DNA of 64,000 nt, from NCBI RefSeq assembly GCF_000215995.1, contig NC_015680.1, positions 620,001 to 684,000 on the forward strand, given 5' to 3'. Below the pieces are notes generated by a model. It was not told the DNA's origin, did not search any database, and was given only the letters and a program-made list of their open reading frames with translations. Position 1 is the first letter of the stretch, and each line of letters begins with the position of its first letter. A program made the position numbers and the translations under genes. This stretch comes from Pyrococcus yayanosii CH1. Lineage in GTDB: Archaea; Methanobacteriota_B; Thermococci; Thermococcales; Thermococcaceae. Positions 20,295-30,246 of this stretch are shown piece by piece.

Positions 20295-21185
20295 CTAAAG
20301 GTTCTCCTCAATCCTCCTGAGCTTCTTCAAGACATCAAACGGGTCCGAGCCAAATATGTAAACGCAGGGCTCTATCCCAAACCCTCCCCTGTCAACGACG
20401 GCGTCCAATTCCCTCTCTCGGAAGAGGGCCGCTATAGCGTCCTCAGTTTCCTCCTCACTCCTCCTCTCCTTCTTGAGGAATGCCACCCTTAGGTCGGCCC
20501 TCTTTAGGGCCTCTTCAACATCACCCCCTGCCCTTATGTTCAGCACCGAGCGGACCTCAGGCCTCACGTTCGAGACCTTTACGAGGAGCCTAGCGGTATG
20601 CCTGCTGACCCCGAACTCGGGAGGCATCGCGAAGGCCCTTCCCCTCACGACCGTTATCCTTCCAGGAATTGCGGCCACATCCTCGGGTCCTCGGGGGTTC
20701 GGCAGGGCGTAGGCGAAGTTGCTCCTTATCTCAGGGATTAAGCTTGGGAACTTTTCATCCTCAAGAAGGGAGCGGAGGGCAATTGAAAGAAGTTCAAGGA
20801 TCTCTCTCCTTTCCCTACCCTTTGGTATTATCTCCTGGCAGACTATCCCCGATATCCCGGAATACCTCTCGTAGGCCATACAGAAGTCAGGATCTGCAAG
20901 CATCTCGAAGAACTTCGCTTCGACGAACTTCACAAGATCTTCCTTTTTGGCCCCCTCAAAAATCATTTCGGCGACAGAATTTGCGATCCTCTCAACCTTC
21001 TCCCCTAGGCTCCCCTCCAGCTTTTTGTAGCTTCCTGAGAGGTATTTGCTGACCATCGCCTGGGTTATCCCGAGATGTTCCCCTATCTTCGATTGTGGCA
21101 TCCCCTTTGAATAAAGTATTTCCGCTATCTTTGCCCTTAAAAATGGCATGATGACCTCTGCCCAGAAGACGGAAGGCGTTTTCAC
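20295..21185 (-). CDS. ThiR-like transcriptional regulator (HTH plus ThiN domain)
   Basis: A 296-residue protein with an N-terminal helix-turn-helix (about residues 30-50, MPQSKIGEHLGITQAMVSKYLSG region) and a C-terminal ThiN-like domain (about 150-296) with VVRGRAFAMPPEFGVSRHTA, NIRAGGDVEEAL, VVDRGGFGIEPCVYIFG. This is the layout of archaeal ThiR, which represses thiamine genes when thiamine phosphates bind the ThiN-type domain. Stand-alone synthase activity cannot be excluded. The GTG at 21185 is chosen because GGGGGTGGGG lies upstream and it forms a GTGA overlap with the previous stop; the upstream extension is rejected. Confidence 0.83.
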   Translation of the reverse strand: MKTPSVFWAEVIMPFLRAKIAEILYSKGMPQSKIGEHLGITQAMVSKYLSGSYKKLEGSLGEKVERIANSVAEMIFEGAKKEDLVKFVEAKFFEMLADPDFCMAYERYSGISGIVCQEIIPKGRERREILELLSIALRSLLEDEKFPSLIPEIRSNFAYALPNPRGPEDVAAIPGRITVVRGRAFAMPPEFGVSRHTARLLVKVSNVRPEVRSVLNIRAGGDVEEALKRADLRVAFLKKERRSEEETEDAIAALFRERELDAVVDRGGFGIEPCVYIFGSDPFDVLKKLRRIEENL

Positions 21186-22336
21186 TTCTTCCCCACCCCC
21201 GCCGCCAAGATTACAAGCAGGAGCATGATTCCAGGCCCACAAACGATTGTCTCGGTCGGAGTCGCAGAACTTGGGAGGACAGGAGGATTCTCAGGAGCAT
21301 CGTAGGTCCAAGCTTCAGAACTAATACACTTAACTAGGACAGCGTTCTCGCTCTCGAAGTACGGCTTCCATTCGCCGTCAAACCACCCAATCCTGGAGTT
21401 GTATCCCGCACGTCCGAACTCAGCAACCTTTGAGATTTTCGCGATGTCATCTTCCGAAACGTTTAGGACTCCAATATCCCTAAGCCATTCGAGCTCTATT
21501 CTAAGGGCCTCCGAAGCATTAAGGGAGTAGGGGTCAGCGATAGGCCGGAGACCCTCTCTCTTCACGGGCTCGAACCTAAGTTCTGCGTGGCACCCGATGA
21601 CGGACAAAAGCGTCTCTATCTCTCTGTAATCTTCATCCGTGGGTTCTTCCCTGTCCATGATGAGCACGATGGCATTGTACCTTGCCTTAACTATCTTCTT
21701 TGGGTCTAGGCCCTTTTCTTGTAAGCATGAAAGGAACTCCGGAGTGGGCTTCCACATGCAATAGCCATTGTAGCAACCACAAGTCGTCAGCTTGAGGCAG
21801 TCGTACCATTCCCTATAAACACATATGGATACAATCTCTTTTGCCCCCTTCCGAGTGGTACATATCTCTCCAGAACAACCGCCCGTTGCGCAGTCCGCGT
21901 CGCTCCTGCACTCCCCCCCTTGGATAGGACTCAGCTCCACGAGGTACCTTCCCTTCGTGAATCTCCATCCATCAACCGCCCACCCTAGGGACTTGGCCTT
22001 CTCCCTTACGGAATCATCGAGAGGGGCTATAATCTCCACTTCGGCCTTCAAATCCGTGGTGTTTCTCAACTCTAGGGGTATCTGGATGCGAAGGTGGAGA
22101 TATGTATCATTCCACAAGATCACTATGAGGCGGGGATCGTAATGGGACCGGTAGACTATTCGCCCGTTATCGAGTAAGATGTTCTCGGCCCGAAGTAAGG
22201 GCGTGAGATCAAAGGTTATTCCGGGTTTGTTTAGCTCAACTTCGACGGCATAAGGGTCCGCTGGGGAAATGCAAGCTGATACTGGCCGGAGGATGCTGAG
22301 GAGCAGGAAAAATATCAGGATGTAGGGTCGACGCAT
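21182..22336 (-). CDS. CGP-CTERM-anchored surface protein with a cysteine cluster
   Basis: A 384-residue exported protein. It has an N-terminal signal (IFFLLLSILRPVSAC) and ends in the Thermococcales CGP-CTERM sorting tail: Cys-Gly-Pro, a hydrophobic stretch of about 13 residues and GKK. Residues 143-193 hold nine cysteines (143, 149, 154, 159, 172, 180, 186, 188, 193), matching the eight-cysteine-cluster domain found in such proteins. A linker with Pro/Ser/Thr (PPVLPSSATPTET) precedes the anchor. Function is unknown. It overlaps the regulator gene downstream by 4 nt, an odd partner for a thiamine sensor. Confidence 0.87.
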   Translation of the reverse strand: MRRPYILIFFLLLSILRPVSACISPADPYAVEVELNKPGITFDLTPLLRAENILLDNGRIVYRSHYDPRLIVILWNDTYLHLRIQIPLELRNTTDLKAEVEIIAPLDDSVREKAKSLGWAVDGWRFTKGRYLVELSPIQGGECRSDADCATGGCSGEICTTRKGAKEIVSICVYREWYDCLKLTTCGCYNGYCMWKPTPEFLSCLQEKGLDPKKIVKARYNAIVLIMDREEPTDEDYREIETLLSVIGCHAELRFEPVKREGLRPIADPYSLNASEALRIELEWLRDIGVLNVSEDDIAKISKVAEFGRAGYNSRIGWFDGEWKPYFESENAVLVKCISSEAWTYDAPENPPVLPSSATPTETIVCGPGIMLLLVILAAGVGKK

Positions 22337-22396
22337 GGGTTCTCACCAAGAGGTTATTTTTCACCCATTCCTTAAGTAACTATCTCAAAGGGAAAG

Positions 22397-23362
<966 letters not shown>

Positions 23363-23818
23363 ATGGCCGAGCTCAAGGTTTCGGCCATTAGGGAAGGTAC
23401 CGTGATAGACCACATCTCCGCGGGCAAAGGGCTGAAGGTTATAGAGATACTGGGACTTGGGAGGCTCAACGGCGGGGCTGTCCTCCTCGCCATGAACGTC
23501 CCCAGCAAGAAGCTTGGGCGCAAGGATATAGTCAAGGTTGAAGGCCGCTTTTTAAGCGAGGAGGAGGTTAACAAGATAGCCCTCATCGCTCCAAGCGCTA
23601 CCGTGAACATCATAAGGGACTACAAGGTCGTGGAGAAGTTCAAGGTTGAGGTTCCGGACGTCATAGAGGGAATACTCCGGTGTGCAAACCCTAACTGCAT
23701 AACGAACCATGAATACGTCACCACGAAATTTTACGTCATCAACAAGGAGCCCCTTAAGGTTAGGTGCTACTACTGCGAGAGGACAATGGAAGAAGACGAG
23801 ATTCTGGCAAACCTCTAA
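23363..23818 (+). CDS. pyrI: Aspartate carbamoyltransferase regulatory chain
   Basis: Regulatory subunit that binds nucleotides and contacts the catalytic trimer through a zinc domain. Length is 151 residues. Zinc ligands are Cys107, Cys112, Cys135 and Cys138 (RCANPNCITN and RCYYCERT). The N-terminal allosteric domain contains GTVIDHISAGKGLKVIEIL. The start codon directly abuts the pyrB stop; the Shine-Dalgarno GGGGGTGATT lies inside pyrB. Confidence 0.96.
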   Translation: MAELKVSAIREGTVIDHISAGKGLKVIEILGLGRLNGGAVLLAMNVPSKKLGRKDIVKVEGRFLSEEEVNKIALIAPSATVNIIRDYKVVEKFKVEVPDVIEGILRCANPNCITNHEYVTTKFYVINKEPLKVRCYYCERTMEEDEILANL

Positions 23819-23820
23819 AC

Positions 23821-23857
23821 TTTTTTCGAAATTTTTGGCTTCAAAATTTTTGAAGAA
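23821..23857. terminator. Terminator between pyrI and the pyrolysin gene
   Basis: The sequence has T-runs and a perfect palindrome CTTCAAAA-T-TTTTGAAG at 23839-23855. It lies between two convergent genes and has T-rich tails on both strands, so it can stop transcription from both sides. Confidence 0.6.
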
Positions 23858-23872
23858 GAAAGGGGAGAGAAA

Positions 23873-26800
23873 TCAGCTCTTGGCCTCTTCTATGGCCTGC
23901 TCCAGTATCTTTATGGCCTCCCTCATGCTCAGGTAGGCCTTCCTGATGTACTTGATGCCCACTATGCCGGCCCTGTATGGTGAACCGTACTTCATGAACT
24001 CCTCGAAGTACTGCTCGGCCTCAGCCTTGTACTTGACGGCCTGCTCGAGGATGTCCTCACTGACGCCGAGCGCCTTGGCTTCTTCGTAAAGGTCGTTGAA
24101 CCTCCTGCTGTATGCGAGGTACTTCATGTACCATATCTGAATCATGCCCTGCAGAACCATTTCGGGCGTCTTGTAGGTAACCGTTACAGTGGCCGTGGAG
24201 GCGAATTTCACAGTGGCGATTACGTAGACGTTGTTGCTACCGTAGATAACTTGGTAGTCAACGATGTTAGTGCCACTGACGCCCGTAACCCTGGAGCCCC
24301 TCGGAAGCGTGATGATGACGGTGCTCCACTCGCCGGTCTCTCCATTAAGCGTCATGGTGATTCTTCCCGGGGCCGAGTCAACGCTGGTTATCTGACCGGC
24401 TCCAAGGACTATGTGTCCCTCAGCCGCCCTGACTGCGGTGGGTTCGGCGACGGTTCTGGTGATTACCCTATGGACATCCTTGTACTCATCGCTGATCACC
24501 TGAACGTCGAAGGTGACTGCACCTAGGTTGGTCGGCGTGTAGTAGAAATCAACCCTGCCGTTCTCGGTGTAATAGGTCTCGCCGTTTATCACGACGGTGG
24601 TGGGCCCAGTCACGGGCTCAAGGGTGGCCCTGTCGAGGAGCACGAGGGTCATCTTGCTCTTTTCGCCAAGTACGGGCGTTCCGTAGAGCACTGCGACCAT
24701 CTCGGGCTTGCCGACCTGGATGATCATTGGAGCGTAAGTTAGCGGTGTTCCCGTTCCAGCCTCGCTTACTCCAATTATGCCAAGGAACGTTCCTTCGCTT
24801 GGTGCCGTTACTTCAGCCGTGACGGTCACGGACTCTCCTTGCTCAAGACTTACACTCGTTGGATTGACGACAACATCCCCATTATCGCTGAGGATACGGT
24901 AGTAGAACGTGAACTCCATGGGATAGGCCAAGTACCATGGGTCTATGACGACGAGGTAATACCCGGGAGCAGGCTTGAACATTCTGAATACCTCTTCGTT
25001 CGTTGGACCAACTTGGTCGTAGTAGACCGTGTACTCGGCCTCTTGGCCATTGAGGAAGTTGTTAAGGTCAGCTAAAGTTGGGAAGTAGTAGACTATAAGG
25101 TCAAGGTCCGCGTTGTATGGGTCTTCCGGCGATGTTATGCCAAACTCTATGTAGTAGTCGTTTTCATTCACCTGGAATGGGCCCTGTAGTATTGGACTGT
25201 CTGGTGTTATTTGGAGCTGCATTATTTCAGGATCCGCTACATTGAGACCGTATCCAGCGATATCCACGCTAATTGGGGCACCGTTGAAGTTCATTACCTC
25301 CACCGGCACTTCAACGGTTCCAGGCTCCTTTATGTCCGTCTTTATAAGCTCTGGCTTAAGTGCGACTGAGTATGCTTGCACTTCAATCTCGTAATAGGAT
25401 TCGTCAAGGCCAGTGTAATACTTAGTTATGACGCTCGTGTAGGCCGTTATCTCCCAGACGCCTTCGGCAGGATTCCTGACTACCCACGTATATTCGGTTG
25501 TTTCCTCTATAGCTCCAACATAAGGCCCATCGTAGATAACCCTGCCCGTTGGACTTGCAATGACGAGTTTTGTTCTACCCATTGGGTTGCCGTTCTCATC
25601 CGTCTTGAGGCGAAGTGTAATGCGGAGCTCCTGGGTTCCTCTTGGAACCTCGAAGAAGTAGTGCTTTGCTTCACCAGGTCTTCCGGTGTCACTGAGCTTC
25701 GCGGAGCTCTCGCCGTTGAGGTTCATGGGTATGTCCACGGTGACGGCGACGTAACCATCGATGTAGCTGGTGCTCGGGTCATCGATGTATATGAGGCCGA
25801 CGTACGTTCCGCTCTTCTGGAGCTTGGAATAGTCTATGAATATGGAGAACCTTCCGGGCGTCGAGCCGCCTGCTTCGACCCAAGTGACGTTCGGGATTAT
25901 CCAGTCAACGCTTGTGCTTATCCTGTATCCCTTGACAGATTTCGTCAGGTTAAGTCCGTGGCCGGGGATGTAGTCCATCGGGTAGAAGTATATAGGCACG
26001 ACGCGCGGCCTCTCGTTCCTTATGTAGACACCACGGTAGAGGTACGGCAGGCCGAGGTTGTAGAAGTAGCTGCCAAGTTGGACATGATACTTGGAGAGCG
26101 GTATCTCTTTCTCTCCCATAATGTCCTTGAAGCTCGTGAAGGTAGTTCCGGCATAGATGTACGTGGTCGGCTCCTGGCTGAGCTCTTCGAGTTTGGCTAT
26201 GGCCTTGTCAACCTGAATGAGACCGAAGCCTTGGTCTATGAGTGTTCCGTTGACGGGCTTCGCGGTGAGCTCGAGGGCACGCTTTATCATTATCGGATCG
26301 TACCTGATGCCCTTCTCCCTCGCGTAGCTTATCATTAGGGCAACGGCACCGCTGACGTGCGGGGTGGCCATCGAGGTTCCGCTCCAGAATCCGTAATACC
26401 TGTATGGGTCCCCGTAGAGAACCGTGTACCACATCGGAAGACTCGAGAAGATAGCAGTTCCTGGGGCTATGACGTCTGGATCGAGGAGACCGTCCATCCT
26501 AGGACCTCTGGATGAGCTCATTGCAGGTCCATTAACTACTCCAGGGAATCCATATAAGAGCTCCCACCTTTCGCTCTCCCAATAGTTTCCAACCGTTATA
26601 GCCAAGTCGCTATCTGCTGGAGCTCCGACTGTATTTGTCGTTGGACCCTCGTTTCCAGCGGCTATGCTGAAGACAACGCCATAGTAGTCAGTCAGGTAGT
26701 TGACATAGAAACTGTAAGGAGTCTCAAGTCCATCATTGTACTCCCTAAGGCCGCCAAGGGACATGCTTATGACATCAGCTTCATCGCCGCTCATTGGGAC

Positions 26801-28090
26801 TTCATCGGGGCCGTAAACGGCTGCGTATATCATTCCATTTATTATCCAGCTCGTCCGACCAAAGCCTCCCTCACCAGGAAGGACTTTGACCTCAATGAGC
26901 TTGGCGTTGGGGGCAACGCCATAGACGCCGTTGAATACAGGGTCGTTCGAAAGGCCAACTCCAGCTATGGTACCACTGACGTGGGTTCCGTGACCGTGGC
27001 TATCCCACATAAAGATGGCGTAGCCATCCTCGGGATAGAACCGGGCAAAGGCTACGGTGACCATCGTCTCTGGGAACTGAATGTAGTCCCCAGTGTCGTC
27101 GAAGAGCCTCATCGGGGTTTCGTCCGTAAAGTTGTTGTCGAGGTCAGTGTCGATGTAGGCTATGAAGTTACCGCTCTGGTTAACTATGAGAACCGGATAC
27201 ACGTCGCTGAGGTCGCCAAAGAGCCCGAGGTTATAGGGGTCATTGGGAGCGGCGTTGAAGTTGTTGAAGTCGAAGTACCTCTCAGGCAGGAGACCAATGT
27301 AGTACCTGTTTCCTGGGATGTTGCCGACGTAGTAGCTTGTCAGAGTATATTCAGTGTACCTTGTCTGGTGACCGTAATAGAGATAGTAGGACCCCCAGTC
27401 AATCTGAACGATCTTGTTAACAGTTATATAACCATCCGTGACAGTGCTCGTGTTGTAGTATATTTCGACAATTCCCTCGTCACTGGCATCGTATATATCA
27501 ATTATCTTCCTCTCGCCGTTGAGGTCAATCTGGAGGAAGGGGTGAGCAACGTCAACGCCCGTGTCAAGAACAGCGACGATAACGCCATCACCGTAGACAC
27601 CGTAGTCCTGCCACGCCTTAACGGCATCAATCGTGTAAACGCTCATGAACATGCTTGGCTTCTCCATATCTTCGGAGTTGACGGCGAGCTTTTCAAGGTA
27701 CTCCTCCCTCTTTTCTGGTTCTGGAAGCTTAACGATCCTGTCTTTCCACACCCTGAAGATTCCTGGAATGCTCTTGAGGGCGTCAAGCTTATCCTTTGGG
27801 AGCTCAACGACGATGAACTTGTATTCGGGCTTGCTTATCGGGTCAACGTGACCGAGCTTCTTGAGGGCCTCGTATACCTCCATCTCGTAGCCGTCCTTCG
27901 GAGCCACTATGAGCCTTAGCGTGTCCTCTTGGGACAGCTTGAGCCTCTGTATCTGCAGGTCAAGGATGTTATCGGCTGGGGATTCTTGAACGTTGAATGA
28001 CTGCTCATTGGCGGCCGCCGGGGTGAAGAGGGGCACCGCTGAGACCAACATAAGTAGTGCCACGAGAACGCTTAGTGCCCTTTTACTCAT
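23873..28090 (-). CDS. pls: Pyrolysin-like subtilisin family (S8) serine protease
   Basis: Large secreted cell-envelope protease, 1405 residues, close in size to P. furiosus pyrolysin. Residues 1-27 are a signal peptide (PLFTPAAA). A propeptide follows to about residue 148. The catalytic triad is Asp176 (AVLDTGVD), His367 (HGHGTHVSG) and Ser573 (GTSMATPHVSGA), with oxyanion Asn480 (AAGNEGP). A large insert lies between Asp176 and His367, as in pyrolysin. Long beta-rich C-terminal domains follow and the last 90 residues are helical with several Tyr. Its 3' end resembles that of the S-layer gene. Confidence 0.93.
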   Translation of the reverse strand: MSKRALSVLVALLMLVSAVPLFTPAAANEQSFNVQESPADNILDLQIQRLKLSQEDTLRLIVAPKDGYEMEVYEALKKLGHVDPISKPEYKFIVVELPKDKLDALKSIPGIFRVWKDRIVKLPEPEKREEYLEKLAVNSEDMEKPSMFMSVYTIDAVKAWQDYGVYGDGVIVAVLDTGVDVAHPFLQIDLNGERKIIDIYDASDEGIVEIYYNTSTVTDGYITVNKIVQIDWGSYYLYYGHQTRYTEYTLTSYYVGNIPGNRYYIGLLPERYFDFNNFNAAPNDPYNLGLFGDLSDVYPVLIVNQSGNFIAYIDTDLDNNFTDETPMRLFDDTGDYIQFPETMVTVAFARFYPEDGYAIFMWDSHGHGTHVSGTIAGVGLSNDPVFNGVYGVAPNAKLIEVKVLPGEGGFGRTSWIINGMIYAAVYGPDEVPMSGDEADVISMSLGGLREYNDGLETPYSFYVNYLTDYYGVVFSIAAGNEGPTTNTVGAPADSDLAITVGNYWESERWELLYGFPGVVNGPAMSSSRGPRMDGLLDPDVIAPGTAIFSSLPMWYTVLYGDPYRYYGFWSGTSMATPHVSGAVALMISYAREKGIRYDPIMIKRALELTAKPVNGTLIDQGFGLIQVDKAIAKLEELSQEPTTYIYAGTTFTSFKDIMGEKEIPLSKYHVQLGSYFYNLGLPYLYRGVYIRNERPRVVPIYFYPMDYIPGHGLNLTKSVKGYRISTSVDWIIPNVTWVEAGGSTPGRFSIFIDYSKLQKSGTYVGLIYIDDPSTSYIDGYVAVTVDIPMNLNGESSAKLSDTGRPGEAKHYFFEVPRGTQELRITLRLKTDENGNPMGRTKLVIASPTGRVIYDGPYVGAIEETTEYTWVVRNPAEGVWEITAYTSVITKYYTGLDESYYEIEVQAYSVALKPELIKTDIKEPGTVEVPVEVMNFNGAPISVDIAGYGLNVADPEIMQLQITPDSPILQGPFQVNENDYYIEFGITSPEDPYNADLDLIVYYFPTLADLNNFLNGQEAEYTVYYDQVGPTNEEVFRMFKPAPGYYLVVIDPWYLAYPMEFTFYYRILSDNGDVVVNPTSVSLEQGESVTVTAEVTAPSEGTFLGIIGVSEAGTGTPLTYAPMIIQVGKPEMVAVLYGTPVLGEKSKMTLVLLDRATLEPVTGPTTVVINGETYYTENGRVDFYYTPTNLGAVTFDVQVISDEYKDVHRVITRTVAEPTAVRAAEGHIVLGAGQITSVDSAPGRITMTLNGETGEWSTVIITLPRGSRVTGVSGTNIVDYQVIYGSNNVYVIATVKFASTATVTVTYKTPEMVLQGMIQIWYMKYLAYSRRFNDLYEEAKALGVSEDILEQAVKYKAEAEQYFEEFMKYGSPYRAGIVGIKYIRKAYLSMREAIKILEQAIEEAKS

Positions 28091-28143
28091 CTATCGCACA
28101 CCCCCAGCTAGTAGTTTCATCATTACCCTACATAGCGGCAGGG

Positions 28144-28158
28144 ATATAAAAGTTTCGG
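28144..28158 (-). promoter_or_regulatory. Promoter of the pyrolysin gene
   Basis: On the minus strand CCGAAACTTTTATAT forms a BRE plus TATA box about 55 nt upstream of the ATG at 28090. The leader would be about 30 nt and includes GGGGGTGTGCG as ribosome-binding site. Confidence 0.65.
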
Positions 28159-28209
28159 CCCATGATTACCTTTTACAACTACCGATGTCAAAAATTGAGC
28201 GGGAGTGAC

Positions 28210-29352
28210 TTAAAGCATGAAAGCTATCCCAACTTCGAGCGCTGTTCCAAAGGGCAAGGCATCCTCATCCACGTCGAACTTCGGATGGTGATGTGGGTAC
28301 ACTATTCCCTTCTCTTCGTTCTTTATTCCCAGAGCTATGAAAGTCCCGGGAACTTTCTGGAGGTAGAATGCAAAGTCTTCAGCCCCCATCGTTTGCCTAA
28401 CTTCGCTCGTCTTCAGCCCAAGCCCCTCCGCGACCTTCTTGACGAAAGCGGCCATACTAGGGTCGTTTACGGTGGGCGGGCCAAGCTCCTCAATGGAAAG
28501 CTCCAGTTTCGTGTTATGAGCCCTAGCTATTCCCTCAAGGATTTCTCTTATCCTCTTCTCCACCAGCCTGCCGACCTTGGGCTCGAAGAACCTGTAGGTG
28601 CCCTCGAGCTCGACGCTCTCCGGTATGATGTTAAAGGCTGTCCCGCCACTTATCCTACCCACCGTGACTACGGCACTCTTAAGCGGGTCCACTTCCCTGC
28701 TCACTATCCTCTGAAGTGCCAAAACCATTTCAGCTGCTGTCGGAATCGGGTCGTTTGACAGGTGGGGGGCTGCACCGTGTCCGCCCTTGCCCGTAACCTT
28801 AGCCCAGAACTTGCCTACACCAGCGAGGAAGGGGCCTTCCCTAATGCCGATGAGGCCCGATTCTAGCTCCGCCCAGACGTGAATGCCGAATATAGCCTCG
28901 ACATTCTCCAGGGCTCCAGCCTCAATCATCTTCAGGGCCCCGTTGCCTCCCTCCTCAGCCGGCTGGAATATCAGGCGAACCCTGTTTGGCAAGGCATCGG
29001 AATGCTCCGCGATTATTTTTGCAGCTCCAAGGAGCATGGCGGTATGGGCATCATGACCACAGGCGTGCATCTTCCCAGGAACCCGGGATTTATAGGGAAC
29101 GTCGTTCTCTTCCTGAATGGGCAGGGCGTCCATGTCGGCCCTGAGGGCAACCACCTTTCCCTCGCCGATCTCGGCTATTATGCCAGTGCCGACCCTCTTA
29201 ATCCTGTAGCCCCACTCTCTCAGATGCTCTTCCACAATTTTTGACGTCCTTTCCTCCTCATAGCCGAGCTCGGGGTGCATGTGGAAGTCCCTTCTCCAGC
29301 TTATTATCTGGTCCTTTATGGCAAGGGCTTCCTTCAGGGGGTCGAAGTTCAT
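28210..29352 (-). CDS. M20 family carboxypeptidase/aminoacylase (amidohydrolase)
   Basis: A 380-residue zinc amidohydrolase like the thermostable carboxypeptidase or L-aminoacylase of Pyrococcus and Thermococcus. Metal ligands are Cys98 and His100 (HACGHDAHTAM), Glu133-Glu134 (PAEEGGNG), His158 (FGIHVWAE) and a C-terminal His in YPHHHPKFDVDE. The dimerisation domain includes GKGGHGAAPH. Starting at 29352 gives MNFDPLKEALAIKD after GGTGATGGC; two in-frame ATGs upstream are less well placed. It removes acyl groups from amino acids or cleaves C-terminal residues; the exact substrate cannot be read. Confidence 0.9.
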   Translation of the reverse strand: MNFDPLKEALAIKDQIISWRRDFHMHPELGYEEERTSKIVEEHLREWGYRIKRVGTGIIAEIGEGKVVALRADMDALPIQEENDVPYKSRVPGKMHACGHDAHTAMLLGAAKIIAEHSDALPNRVRLIFQPAEEGGNGALKMIEAGALENVEAIFGIHVWAELESGLIGIREGPFLAGVGKFWAKVTGKGGHGAAPHLSNDPIPTAAEMVLALQRIVSREVDPLKSAVVTVGRISGGTAFNIIPESVELEGTYRFFEPKVGRLVEKRIREILEGIARAHNTKLELSIEELGPPTVNDPSMAAFVKKVAEGLGLKTSEVRQTMGAEDFAFYLQKVPGTFIALGIKNEEKGIVYPHHHPKFDVDEDALPFGTALEVGIAFML

Positions 29353-29448
29353 TGCCATCACCATCTAAACATGTTCATAATAATTGAAATATCTAACGCT
29401 GCCCAAAATCCTTAAACGTCGGTGGCTAGGGTTGTGGGGTGGTGCGAG

Positions 29449-30246
29449 ATGGCCCTCTACTTCATAGGGCTCGGCCTCTACGATGAGAGCGATATAACGC
29501 TGAAGGGCATCGAGACCGCGAGGAAGTGCGACTACATATTCGCCGAGTTCTACACCTCCCTCATGGCCGGAACGACGCTAGAGAGAATCGAAAGGCTAAT
29601 TGGGAAGCCCATACGGGTTCTGAGCAGGGAGGAAGTGGAGCTTCACTTTGAGGATATAGTTTTACCCAAGGCAAAAGAGGGAGACGTGGCTTTTCTGACG
29701 GCAGGCGACCCCATGGTCGCTACGACCCACGCGGAACTGAGGATAAGGGCGAAGCAAATGGGTGTCGAGAGCTACGTAATCCACGCCCCAAGCATCTATT
29801 CGGCCGTTGCCATAACCGGCCTTCAGATATACAAGTTCGGGAAGAGCGCCACCGTGGCGTATCCTGAGAAGAACTGGTTCCCCACGAGCCACTACGACGT
29901 GATAAAGGAGAACAAAGAAAGGGGACTCCACACGCTCCTGTTCCTTGACATAAAGGCTGAGCAGAACCGCTACATGAGGGCCAACGAGGCCATGGAGATC
30001 CTCCTCAGGGTGGAGGAAATGAAGAAAGGCGGCGTATTCACACCGGACACCCTAGTAGTTATTCTGGCAAGGGCAGGCTCCCTAAACCCAACGCTCAGAG
30101 CCGGATATGTGAAGGATTTAATCGGTGAGGACTTCGGTTCGCCCCCACACGTTCTTATAGTACCCGGCCGTCTCCACATAGTTGAGGCGGAATACCTCGT
30201 GGCCTTTGCAGGTGCCCCAGAAGAAATATTGGAGAAGAGGCTATAG
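29449..30246 (+). CDS. dphB: Diphthine synthase
   Basis: Methyltransferase that trimethylates the modified His of elongation factor 2 on the way to diphthamide. The 265-residue protein starts MALYFIGLGLYDESDITLKG and contains FLTAGDPMVATTH and APSIYSAVAITGLQIYKFG, all standard. The start at 29449 has GGGGTGGTGCGAG upstream; nine residues upstream in frame are rejected. A TATA-like AATCCTTAAACG is about 40 nt upstream. It overlaps the convergent glgP by 6 nt. With dys, it is the second translation-factor modification gene in the window. Confidence 0.95.
   Translation: MALYFIGLGLYDESDITLKGIETARKCDYIFAEFYTSLMAGTTLERIERLIGKPIRVLSREEVELHFEDIVLPKAKEGDVAFLTAGDPMVATTHAELRIRAKQMGVESYVIHAPSIYSAVAITGLQIYKFGKSATVAYPEKNWFPTSHYDVIKENKERGLHTLLFLDIKAEQNRYMRANEAMEILLRVEEMKKGGVFTPDTLVVILARAGSLNPTLRAGYVKDLIGEDFGSPPHVLIVPGRLHIVEAEYLVAFAGAPEEILEKRL

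Noticed and set aside
20669-21052. Plus-strand 127-codon frame opposite the ThiR-like gene
   Set aside because: Antisense shadow; the minus-strand frame has an HTH and a ThiN domain and a coupled start.
25376-27919. Two frames of about 310 codons opposite the pyrolysin gene
   Set aside because: Antisense to a protease with all catalytic motifs; no start signals and no family likeness.
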